Shown here in pieces: positions 41,229 through 48,913 of a stretch of DNA of 64,000 nt; within the stretch, counting starts at the first letter, position 1, and the number at the start of each line of letters is the position of its first letter. This DNA is from NC2004 sp050874905. GTDB lineage: Bacteria > Bacillota > Clostridia > Lachnospirales > Lachnospiraceae. Position numbers and translations under genes: made by a program. The notes under the pieces were generated by a model that saw nothing but the letters and a program-made list of their open reading frames with translations, did not search any database and had not been told where the DNA came from. Location of the stretch: NCBI GenBank assembly GCA_050874905.1, contig JBNMLP010000004.1, forward strand, positions 88,992 through 152,991, given 5' to 3'.

Positions 41229-43015
41229 GCTGTCTCACCATTCCTTCCTACCTGCCAGTTGACAGATTTGTTATACTCGTTCCACATATGTGCATAGAGT
41301 CCGTTACTCTTCTGAAGCTCCTCATGTGTTCCCTGCTCTTTGATCTTTCCATCCTTTAAAACATAAATGCGGTCTGCATCCGTAACGGTAGACAACCGGT
41401 GTGCGATCATAATAACCGTCTTATTTTTGGCAAGATTTTCAAATGCCTTCTGTACCAGACGTTCATTGTCCGGATCTGCAAATGCCGTCGCCTCATCAAG
41501 GATCAGGATCGGAGCATTTTTTAAGAATGCTCTGGCAATGGACAGACGCTGTGCCTCACCACCGGATACATAAACGCCCTTTGTTCCGATCACAGTATGT
41601 ACTCCGTTTGGAAGTTTTTCGATAATGTCATTACACTGTGCCGCTTTTAACGCCTCCATAACCTCTGCATCACTGGCATCCGGACGTCCCATCCGCACAT
41701 TTTCCAAAATGCTGATCTTTAGCAGCTTGCTATCCTGAAATACATAAGACACCTGATTCATCAATTCTTTTCCGCTGATCTGCTTCACATCCACATCGCC
41801 GATCCTGATGCTTCCCTCTGTCACATCAAAGAAACGTGCCACCAAAGAAGCCAGTGTCGTTTTTCCGCCACCGGATGGTCCGACAAATGCCACATGTGCG
41901 CCTGCCGGGATCGTAAGCGTAACATCATCTACAGCACGATTCTTTGCTTCCTCATAAGAAAATGCCACATGGTCGAGACAAATGGAAGCATCCTTAGGCA
42001 TGAGTGGCTTCTCCGGCTCCAAAAGCGGAGCAACATCAAATACCGCATCCATACGGTTTAATGCATCCTGCACAACCATCTGTGATTCTCCGGCATACGC
42101 CACCTTCATCAAGGTAGTCGTAAGGACGGAAGTAATCAAAATATAAAAGATCAGATTTAATACAAAAGTATCTGTGATATGATTTCCACCAAGCAGGTAA
42201 GCGGCTATGATCAGTGCGGCAAACACTCCGTTGGCTGCCGTAGTAAATGCCACCATCGGCCACATCATTCCTTTCGTATAACCAAGCGTCCATTTCTCAT
42301 ACTCATCAATCGCATTTTTAAACCGCTTAAAAGAAAATACGGTCTGACCAAATGTTTTTACGACCGGAACACCCCGGACATATTCCACAGCTTCGGAAGA
42401 CATTGTCTCCAATGCATTTTGATACTGCTTCATGTCCTCTGCCATTTTCGGCCCCATCATCAGCGTACCCATCAGTAAAAATGCGATCACTGCCGGAATC
42501 AGACTGATCAGACCCAGACGCCAGTCAAATACCATCATCATGGCGATCAGACCAACCGGTGTTGCATAGGACACATATTTATCCGGAAGGTTATGTGCCA
42601 GAAATGTCTCGGTTGCCGCACTGGAATCATTGACTACCTTGCGGATCTTTCCGGTACCTTCCACCTCCACATAGCCAAGCGGAAGCTTCATAATATGTTC
42701 CATCATGCGCACACGCATATTTGCCTGTACACGAAATGCCGCTTTATGCGAACACATCAGTGCCGCGATGTAAAGCACCATAGCAAGCAGTGCAAATCCT
42801 ACTGCCTGCCAGCCGTACTGCGTCATATGCACCGCCTTCTCATAGTGCGGACGCACCTGTAATACCTCCTGCATGATCCGCCATATTTCATAAAATGGGA
42901 TCAATGCGACAAAAGCACTGAGCACTGCCAATACACAGGAACAGTAGGTAAAATACTTATGATTTCCCGCCAGTTCCATCAGCCTTGCCAGCGCACTGGG
43001 TTTCTTTGTTTCCAT
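41225..43015 (-). CDS. Heterodimeric ABC transporter, ATPase-permease subunit (YbtQ/IrtB-like)
   Basis: A 596-residue half-transporter with six membrane segments and an ATPase. Walker A is GPSGGGKTT, the signature is VSGGEAQRLS and Walker B runs into ILDEATAFADPDNE. This AFADPDNE replaces the normal SALD D-loop and is a hallmark I associate with the second subunit of siderophore-type YbtPQ/IrtAB transporters. AAGGAGG precedes the ATG. The TetR gene lies 133 nt upstream in the same direction. Confidence 0.86.
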   Translation of the reverse strand: METKKPSALARLMELAGNHKYFTYCSCVLAVLSAFVALIPFYEIWRIMQEVLQVRPHYEKAVHMTQYGWQAVGFALLAMVLYIAALMCSHKAAFRVQANMRVRMMEHIMKLPLGYVEVEGTGKIRKVVNDSSAATETFLAHNLPDKYVSYATPVGLIAMMMVFDWRLGLISLIPAVIAFLLMGTLMMGPKMAEDMKQYQNALETMSSEAVEYVRGVPVVKTFGQTVFSFKRFKNAIDEYEKWTLGYTKGMMWPMVAFTTAANGVFAALIIAAYLLGGNHITDTFVLNLIFYILITSVLTTTLMKVAYAGESQMVVQDALNRMDAVFDVAPLLEPEKPLMPKDASICLDHVAFSYEEAKNRAVDDVTLTIPAGAHVAFVGPSGGGKTTLASLVARFFDVTEGSIRIGDVDVKQISGKELMNQVSYVFQDSKLLKISILENVRMGRPDASDAEVMEALKAAQCNDIIEKLPNGVHTVIGTKGVYVSGGEAQRLSIARAFLKNAPILILDEATAFADPDNERLVQKAFENLAKNKTVIMIAHRLSTVTDADRIYVLKDGKIKEQGTHEELQKSNGLYAHMWNEYNKSVNWQVGRNGETA

Positions 43016-43037
43016 TTTCGTTTCCTCCTTCTATCTA

Positions 43038-43057
43038 AAGTTAGCAAAAACTAACTT
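43038..43057 (-). promoter_or_regulatory. AAGTTAG-N6-CTAACTT palindrome (iron-box-like operator)
   Basis: A perfect 7+6+7 inverted repeat, 22 nt upstream of the ABC start codon and just before its ribosome site. It resembles DtxR/IdeR-class iron boxes (TTAGG-type half-sites). A second perfect palindrome, AGGCAGTA-N4-TACTGCCT, lies at 43071-43090; it is followed by A, not T, on the minus strand and so is not a terminator. Confidence 0.5.
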
Positions 43058-43148
43058 GTAGTCGTTTTTTTAGGCAGTATCACTACTGCCTGTTATACCA
43101 ATCATTTTCATATCACTTCTGTTTGTATCGCCCGAAGCACTTAAGCCT

Positions 43149-43763
43149 TTATTGCTCCTGTCCGCCATAGTGCAATACCGCCTGCCATCCGGCATACTGG
43201 AACACGCGCACATCTTCCATATACTGCACCGCTTCCTCGTAGGATTTGTCATGGGTCAGCAGTTCATAAATGTACTGCCAGCCATTCCGGCACACCACAT
43301 GAATGAAAAAATCATCCACCTTGCTGCCCTTTGACGCAAACTGTGCCACCATTTCTTTGTAATAAGATTCCTCCATAGCAGCTAACCGGTCAAAAAAAGA
43401 CTCATACTCCGTACCGGCAGCTCCGCAAAACAACAGCTTACATTCTTCTATATGCTCATAAATATAAGAAAGAACCAGCTTTGTACCTTCATCCCCGGCA
43501 TTCGTTGCCGTTCCGACATCGTTACAGGCTGCCGCTTCTTTTATACTGCTTTCATAAAGCAGCAGTAATCCGTCTGCGACCTCCTTCACTACCGCACGGA
43601 AAAGACCGGCTTTGTCCTGGAATCTCGTATAGATAGAGTTGGTACTCACACCGCTTACCGCCGATATTCTGCGAAGGCTGGCTTTCTCAAAACCATATTG
43701 TAAAAATTCTTTTTTGGCACTTTCCAGCAAAACCTGTGTCACACCAACTGTCTGCGTCCGCAT
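43149..43763 (-). CDS. TetR/AcrR family regulator
   Basis: A 204-residue regulator with an N-terminal helix-turn-helix (KASLRRISAVSGVSTNSIYT, then RFQDKAGLFRAVV) and a helical ligand domain of its own type. It is upstream of the ABC transporter pair in the same orientation and is preceded by two operator-like palindromes, so it probably controls itself and perhaps the transporter. AGGAGAA is the ribosome site. Confidence 0.9.
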   Translation of the reverse strand: MRTQTVGVTQVLLESAKKEFLQYGFEKASLRRISAVSGVSTNSIYTRFQDKAGLFRAVVKEVADGLLLLYESSIKEAAACNDVGTATNAGDEGTKLVLSYIYEHIEECKLLFCGAAGTEYESFFDRLAAMEESYYKEMVAQFASKGSKVDDFFIHVVCRNGWQYIYELLTHDKSYEEAVQYMEDVRVFQYAGWQAVLHYGGQEQ

Positions 43764-43784
43764 ACCATTTCTCCTGTTCTTAAA

Positions 43785-43825
43785 ATAACACCGTTATTAT
43801 AACACTGTTATTTTATAAAAGTCAA
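43785..43825 (-). promoter_or_regulatory. TetR promoter with tandem palindromic operators
   Basis: TTGACT (43820-43825), 18-nt spacer, TATAAT (43796-43801) on the minus strand. Two near-identical palindromes ATAACACCGTTAT (43785-43797) and ATAACACTGTTAT (43799-43811), centres 14 nt apart, cover the -10 and the start site, typical of TetR autorepression. Confidence 0.8.
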
Positions 43826-43849
43826 GCAGGAACTTTCTCCTGTTTTTCA

Positions 43850-43880
43850 TAAAAAAAGGACGGCAACTCTTGCCATCCTT
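43850..43880 (-). terminator. Terminator of the GH5 gene
   Basis: An 11-nt stem with one mismatch (43856-43866 with 43870-43880) and a TTTTTTT run on the minus strand, 22 nt after the stop. Confidence 0.85.
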
Positions 43881-43901
43881 GCTTTCTTTGAGAAACTTCA
43901 A

Positions 43902-44939
43902 TTACAAAATTTTTATAAACTCGTCTTTTACAGACGCAAAAGATTCATCTATCAAGCCAAAATCCTTCTCTTTGTAATTCCATAATGCACGCCCAATATG
44001 GTACTTTTTAAATACTGCATGAATATCACTAAGCCACCGAATCTTATCCTCATTGTCTGCCAGATCGATCACACCGTATTCTCCACAATATAACGCAACA
44101 TCATCCTTTTTCGCTTTTTCCACTGCAGGTCTGAAAATATCTTCAAAGAAACCTTCTCCGATCTCACTGATACCCTCTGTAAATACTGCACCCACCAGTG
44201 CTTTGGATAATTCTGTACTCTTGTCACGATACTGCTTCAAAGTTTTTGGGTAGGAAATTCTAAAGTCAAGTGGCATATCCTCTACCCAATAGGCTCCCTG
44301 ATGGGTGAATACCATTGGTTCATAGCAGTGAAAATTATATACGATATGATCATCCACAGGAATATCCAGAAGCGGTACACTTAACACATTATTGTAGCAC
44401 ACGCCACCGGCTATGATATATGCATCCGGTACGATCTCCCGCATCATTTTAATATACTTACTTAACACAATATTCCATGCATCAGCCACTTCCTGAAGCA
44501 CTACCTCATTTAACGGCTCAAATGCTACCTGCTTCTGATAAGATGCAAATCTTTGCGCAATCTCTTTCCAGAGTTTAAAAAATCTTGCCTGCAGCGCATC
44601 ATCATAAAAAAACTTTTTACGATCCATATCCTTCTTAAGTGGATCAAATGAATAACCATAACACTCATGAAGATCGATCACCATATTCAATCCATCCTCT
44701 TCACACCACTGTCTGCAGTTTTCCAGATAGGAAAAACCTGTTTCTATCAGTTCTCCATCTTCGGTTTCTAATACGTTATAATCCACCGGAACACGGACGT
44801 GATCAAAACCTAGCGATGCAATATAATCAATATCTTTCTTTGTAATAAAGCTTTTGAAATGCTCCTCATCATATTTTTCAAACTGAGAGATCCAACCTCC
44901 TAAATTTACGCCCTTTTGAAAACCTTTAAATTCTTTCAT
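43902..44939 (-). CDS. Glycoside hydrolase family 5 enzyme, cytosolic
   Basis: A 345-residue (beta/alpha)8 hydrolase. GVNLGGW opens the fold; VRVPVDYN, DLHECYGY, the acid/base Glu145 in FEPLNEV, His204/Tyr206 in NFHCYEP and the nucleophile Glu287 in YCGEYG are all in place. There is no signal peptide, so it should act inside the cell on short imported beta-glycans such as cello- or manno-oligosaccharides. Position close to a beta-mannosidase fits beta-mannoside use, but subfamily specificity cannot be read from sequence. AAAGGAG precedes the ATG. Confidence 0.9.
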   Translation of the reverse strand: MKEFKGFQKGVNLGGWISQFEKYDEEHFKSFITKKDIDYIASLGFDHVRVPVDYNVLETEDGELIETGFSYLENCRQWCEEDGLNMVIDLHECYGYSFDPLKKDMDRKKFFYDDALQARFFKLWKEIAQRFASYQKQVAFEPLNEVVLQEVADAWNIVLSKYIKMMREIVPDAYIIAGGVCYNNVLSVPLLDIPVDDHIVYNFHCYEPMVFTHQGAYWVEDMPLDFRISYPKTLKQYRDKSTELSKALVGAVFTEGISEIGEGFFEDIFRPAVEKAKKDDVALYCGEYGVIDLADNEDKIRWLSDIHAVFKKYHIGRALWNYKEKDFGLIDESFASVKDEFIKIL

Positions 44940-44993
44940 TGACTACTCCTTTCGTATACAACCACATTCTGATATTTTATTTTAACATACACC

Positions 44994-45860
44994 TTAAAGC
45001 ATTGCCAGAATTATTGTTCCTGCCGTGATCAGAACTACTCCAGCCGCTGCTTTTTTCGTCAGCGTCTCATGGAAGACAAGGAAAGAAAATGCGATCGTAA
45101 CAAGCATACTCAATTTATCGATCGGCACGACAACACTTGCCGGGCCGTCCTGCAGTGCCCGGTAATAGCATAACCAGGATGCCCCGGTTGCCAGTCCGGA
45201 TAAAGCGATAAACCAAAGTTCTTTCTTCTCAATGTGTGAAACTTCCTTCTGTTTTCCGGTTATAAATACAAACAGCCATGCCATCAAAAGCACCACGCTG
45301 GTACGGATCGCCGTACCGAGATTGGAATTGATCTCGGTGATCCCGACTTTTCCCAGTATCGCTGTCAGACTCGCAAATACCGCAGAGAGCACCGCATACA
45401 AAAGCCAACTGTTTCCCTGCGGCTTCGCTTCTTCCTTTGTATCCTTCTTTGTGATCATCATCCACGTACCGACTGCGATCAACAAAATAGCAAGAAGCTT
45501 TCCACCACTGATCCCTTCCTGTAAAAATATCAGCGCCAGAAGGATAGTAAGAATCGTGTTGGATTTGTCGATCGGCACGACCTTATTGATGTCTCCCTTT
45601 TGCAATGCCCGGAAATAACAGATCCACGATGCTCCGGTTGCCAGTCCGGACAACACCAGAAAGAGCAATGCTTTACCACTGATATGGGAAAGCGGTGTCC
45701 ATGCCCCGGTTATGCCAACCATCAGCCACGAAAAGGCTAACACCACGATCGTGCGGATCGCTGTTGCCACGTCTGAATCCGTCTTCCTGATACCACATTT
45801 GGCAAGAATTGCGGTAATTCCTGCAAAAAACGAAGACCCAATTGCAAACAGTAACCACAT
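44994..45860 (-). CDS. EamA/DMT family transporter
   Basis: A 288-residue membrane protein with ten predicted segments in two homologous halves. Each half repeats the pattern AILAKCGI/AILGKVGI, AIRTIVVL/AIRTSVVL and LSGLATGASW(I/L)CY(F/Y)RALQ, so the internal duplication is obvious. Substrate unknown (metabolite or sugar exporters are common in the family). It lies between DUF368 and GH5 genes in the same direction. Confidence 0.92.
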   Translation of the reverse strand: MWLLFAIGSSFFAGITAILAKCGIRKTDSDVATAIRTIVVLAFSWLMVGITGAWTPLSHISGKALLFLVLSGLATGASWICYFRALQKGDINKVVPIDKSNTILTILLALIFLQEGISGGKLLAILLIAVGTWMMITKKDTKEEAKPQGNSWLLYAVLSAVFASLTAILGKVGITEINSNLGTAIRTSVVLLMAWLFVFITGKQKEVSHIEKKELWFIALSGLATGASWLCYYRALQDGPASVVVPIDKLSMLVTIAFSFLVFHETLTKKAAAGVVLITAGTIILAML

Positions 45861-45931
45861 GTTTCTTCACTTCCATTCTTTTTTCTACATTACATGTCAG
45901 TTCTATTATACCGCAGCCGTCAACCGTAACA

Positions 45932-46822
45932 CTACCCTTGCTTTTCTACATGTCCATTGAGTCGCTCTTTCGCCCACTGCATCGCAAGCACCAGAATTCC
46001 TCCGATCAAAAGTGGTACAAGCTGCACGTTGAAAAGATCCAGCGGTGGTTTCGGATCGGACAGTGTTGTCGGTCCCATCACGATTGCATAAAACGAACCG
46101 ATCATCATACCTAAGATCATGTAAATGGACTGTACCCGGAAGCGATCCAGACAGAACTTAATTCCTTTTACAACGGAAACTGCCCCGGTCAGCACCCCGA
46201 AACCAAAACACATCAGAGCAGGAATGTAGATGAAATTTCCAGTCAGTACCCCTTTGATCGCTGTAATAACCGGAATATATGCGCCAAAGATCAGCAGCAA
46301 TGTAGAGCCGGAAATGCCCGGCAGGAACATGGCAGAAATGGCGATCATGCCGATCACAAACAATTGAACAGCGAGCAGAACGGACCATTTGGAAAGATCC
46401 ATCGATGCACTGTGAAGCGTTCCATTTGCCCAGGTGATCCCTGCTACCAGAAGAATTCCAAGCAATAAAAAACCGATCCCTTTGGCGATGTGGCGCATAC
46501 TCTCTTTTTCTTCCCGGATGATCAGCGGGATCGCACCCAGGATAAACCCGATAAACAAGGAGCTGACCACATAGATATGCCGGTCAAAGGATGCCGACAG
46601 CACCAAAACCGCAAGCACCATTCCAAAGACCCAGCCCGTGCCGAGCTTCATCAGATAAAAAATTGCCTGTTTGCGTTCCTTCCCTGTTCCAAACACCAGA
46701 TCATGGATGGAAGTAATAAAGGAATCATAAAATCCCATAATAAAGGCAACCGTCCCACCGGACACTCCGGGTACACTGTCTGCAAGTGCCATACAAAAAC
46801 CATTTATCGCCTCTTTTATCAT
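45932..46822 (-). CDS. DUF368 membrane protein (PopT-type polyprenyl-phosphate transporter)
   Basis: A 296-residue polytopic membrane protein with the family motif DSVPGVSGGTVAFIMGFYD near the N terminus and FLPGISGSTLLLIFGAY in the second half, an inverted-repeat arrangement. DUF368 proteins are known to recycle undecaprenyl phosphate across the membrane for wall synthesis. It follows a two-component system by 114 nt in the same direction, which hints at envelope-stress control. AGGAGG lies 8 nt before the ATG. Confidence 0.9.
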   Translation of the reverse strand: MIKEAINGFCMALADSVPGVSGGTVAFIMGFYDSFITSIHDLVFGTGKERKQAIFYLMKLGTGWVFGMVLAVLVLSASFDRHIYVVSSLFIGFILGAIPLIIREEKESMRHIAKGIGFLLLGILLVAGITWANGTLHSASMDLSKWSVLLAVQLFVIGMIAISAMFLPGISGSTLLLIFGAYIPVITAIKGVLTGNFIYIPALMCFGFGVLTGAVSVVKGIKFCLDRFRVQSIYMILGMMIGSFYAIVMGPTTLSDPKPPLDLFNVQLVPLLIGGILVLAMQWAKERLNGHVEKQG

Positions 46823-46936
46823 AAAAAAGACCTCCTATCTTTGTTTCTGCCGTCATCTTAACAGACAACATTAAACAGATAGGAGGAAATAATCTAAACA
46901 ATTTATAAACAAAAAAACCGGTGTCCTGCAATTTTA

Positions 46937-47647
46937 CTATTTATTGAGACGATAACCCGCGCCCCATACCGTTTCCAGTATTTTGGGATTCTTGCTGTCA
47001 TCCTCGATCTTTTCCCGGATGCGGTTGATATGCACCATAACCGTGGCACTGTCACCCACATAGTCATAACCCCATATTTTTTCAAACAACTGCTCCTTGG
47101 AAAATACAATATTAGGATTCATCGCCAGAAATTTTAACAGCTCAAACTGGCGGTTGGGAAGCTTCAGCTCCTGATCCTTTTTGTAAACCTTCCAGCTATC
47201 CGGAAGAATCCGAAGATCTCCGATCACAATCTCCGTACACTCCTTGTCCTTTTCTTCCGGGGAAGCATCCTTCATCCGCTCATACTGGCGGATATTGGCA
47301 TGTACCCTTGCCACCAGCTCTGCCGGATCAAATGGTTTGGCAATATAATCATCCGCACCGATCCCCAGTCCTCTGATCTTATCTACCGATTCCGTGCGCG
47401 CCGTCACCATCAGGATCGGAATATCCACACGGTCACGGATCTCCTTACACAATTCATATCCGTTTTTACCCGGAAGCATCACATCCAGAAGAATCAAGGC
47501 AAATGACTTCGTTTCCAGCAGAGAAACCAGTGTCGTCCCATCGGGGATCACCACCGTCTGAAAGCCCGCTGATTGCAGGTATGCCTCCTCTATCATACTG
47601 ATGTCCTCATCATCTTCCACGATCAATACCGTCTTATGATCTGCCAT
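46937..47647 (-). CDS. OmpR/PhoB family response regulator
   Basis: A 236-residue regulator. The receiver domain (1-120) has the acidic pocket EDDED at 11-15, phospho-acceptor Asp55 in LLDVMLPG and Lys104 in DYIAKPFDP. The C-terminal winged helix (about 135-234) has the PNRQFELLKFLAMNPN and VMVHINRIREKIEDD recognition part. It lies 6 nt downstream of the kinase gene, in the less common kinase-then-regulator order. Confidence 0.95.
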   Translation of the reverse strand: MADHKTVLIVEDDEDISMIEEAYLQSAGFQTVVIPDGTTLVSLLETKSFALILLDVMLPGKNGYELCKEIRDRVDIPILMVTARTESVDKIRGLGIGADDYIAKPFDPAELVARVHANIRQYERMKDASPEEKDKECTEIVIGDLRILPDSWKVYKKDQELKLPNRQFELLKFLAMNPNIVFSKEQLFEKIWGYDYVGDSATVMVHINRIREKIEDDSKNPKILETVWGAGYRLNK

Positions 47648-47653
47648 TTGCGA

Positions 47654-48814
47654 TCACTCTCCTTCCTGCTGTACCAGTGGAAAATAAAGCTCGACCAAAA
47701 AGCCCTCCTCGCTGGAGGCTGTCACATGACCGCCCATCGCTTCCACCAGATGTTTCACAATATATAAGCCAAGTCCATTTCCCTCTTTTTGATTTCTGGA
47801 TTCATCCGCACGGTAAAATTCTTCAAATACATGGGCAAGCTTTTCCTTTGATACTCCCACACCATTGTCATGAAAGGAAACCTTTAAAAAACCGTCCTCC
47901 TGCTCCTCTTTGATCTCTATTAAAAGAGGGGAGACTTGTGCATATTTTATGCTGTTTTCCGTGAGATTATCAAAGATCCGGCTAAATTGTTCCCTGTCCA
48001 AAAGAGCCGCTTTGTCATCCGGCTGCACCTCACAGGTAAATTTCGCTGTTTCTTCCTTGATGCGTTCCTGCTGCCGCTTCACATTGAGCTCGATCAACGC
48101 TGCAAGCGGAACCGCCTCCAGCGTAAGCGGCATATTTCCCGTCTCCAGCTTGGAAAGATAGAACAACTGATTCAGCAGGATTTCCATTTCTCCAGCCCGT
48201 TTATACGCAGTAGACAAAAACTTTTCCTGCTGCAGCGGCGTCGCTGCCACCCCATCCAGTAAGCCCTTGATCGTCCCCTTGATCGCAGTCAACGGGGTTC
48301 TTAAATCATGGGAAATGCCTGCGATCATATCCGTTCGTGCTTTTTCATACGCCATATTTTTCTCCTGCTCCGCCAGCAGTGATGTACGCATCGCATTAAA
48401 CGTTTCACACACCTGCTCAAACTCCCGATCACCCTGATAGACGATATCCTCTGTGAGTACATTTTCCTGAATCCGCTCTGCTCCTTTTGCCAGTGCCTGA
48501 AGCGGAGCCATGATATGCCCGACCAGATTTTTCGTAAAAAGCTGGCTGACCAGCACCAGTCCGGCAATACATAAAATCCCATCCAGAAAAATGAGAAGTA
48601 AAAACATATGCTTGCGGATCGTATATTCTGCGATCAGTTGTTCCAGCACCTGCTTGTCCACGATTGCTCCCACAGAATCCTTCAGATCCTGCTCGATAAA
48701 TTCCCCATAAGCCTTGGCAAGCAAAAGAGTGATCCCCAAAAACAATGCCAGTGTAACAAATACCATCCACATATTCGACAAATATATCCGCCGTTTTACC
48801 GTTCCTTTTTCCAT
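47654..48814 (-). CDS. Sensor histidine kinase
   Basis: A 386-residue membrane kinase. Two membrane segments (about 14-34 and 70-92) enclose a short extracytoplasmic loop of about 35 residues, then HAMP, the dimerisation domain with His169 in AGISHDLRTPLTAIKG, and an ATPase domain with N (DNLTENSIKYA), G1 (FHDNGVGVSKEKL) and G2 (EGNGLGLYIVKHL) boxes. The tiny sensor loop is typical of kinases that sense the membrane or a partner protein. GAGGTG precedes the ATG. Confidence 0.95.
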   Translation of the reverse strand: MEKGTVKRRIYLSNMWMVFVTLALFLGITLLLAKAYGEFIEQDLKDSVGAIVDKQVLEQLIAEYTIRKHMFLLLIFLDGILCIAGLVLVSQLFTKNLVGHIMAPLQALAKGAERIQENVLTEDIVYQGDREFEQVCETFNAMRTSLLAEQEKNMAYEKARTDMIAGISHDLRTPLTAIKGTIKGLLDGVAATPLQQEKFLSTAYKRAGEMEILLNQLFYLSKLETGNMPLTLEAVPLAALIELNVKRQQERIKEETAKFTCEVQPDDKAALLDREQFSRIFDNLTENSIKYAQVSPLLIEIKEEQEDGFLKVSFHDNGVGVSKEKLAHVFEEFYRADESRNQKEGNGLGLYIVKHLVEAMGGHVTASSEEGFLVELYFPLVQQEGE

Positions 48815-48913
48815 CCTAACACCTCACGATCCATTTCACTGACAAAAGCGTAGCACAACTCTTTTACGTTTTCCCAGATAAAAGTTAAACTTTTCCTAAA
48901 CAAACCTGTCCGG

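Noticed and set aside
43071..43090. Perfect 8-bp hairpin as terminator of the TetR gene
   Set aside because: Followed by an A run, not a U run, on the minus strand and by no U run on the plus strand; more likely an operator or structural element.
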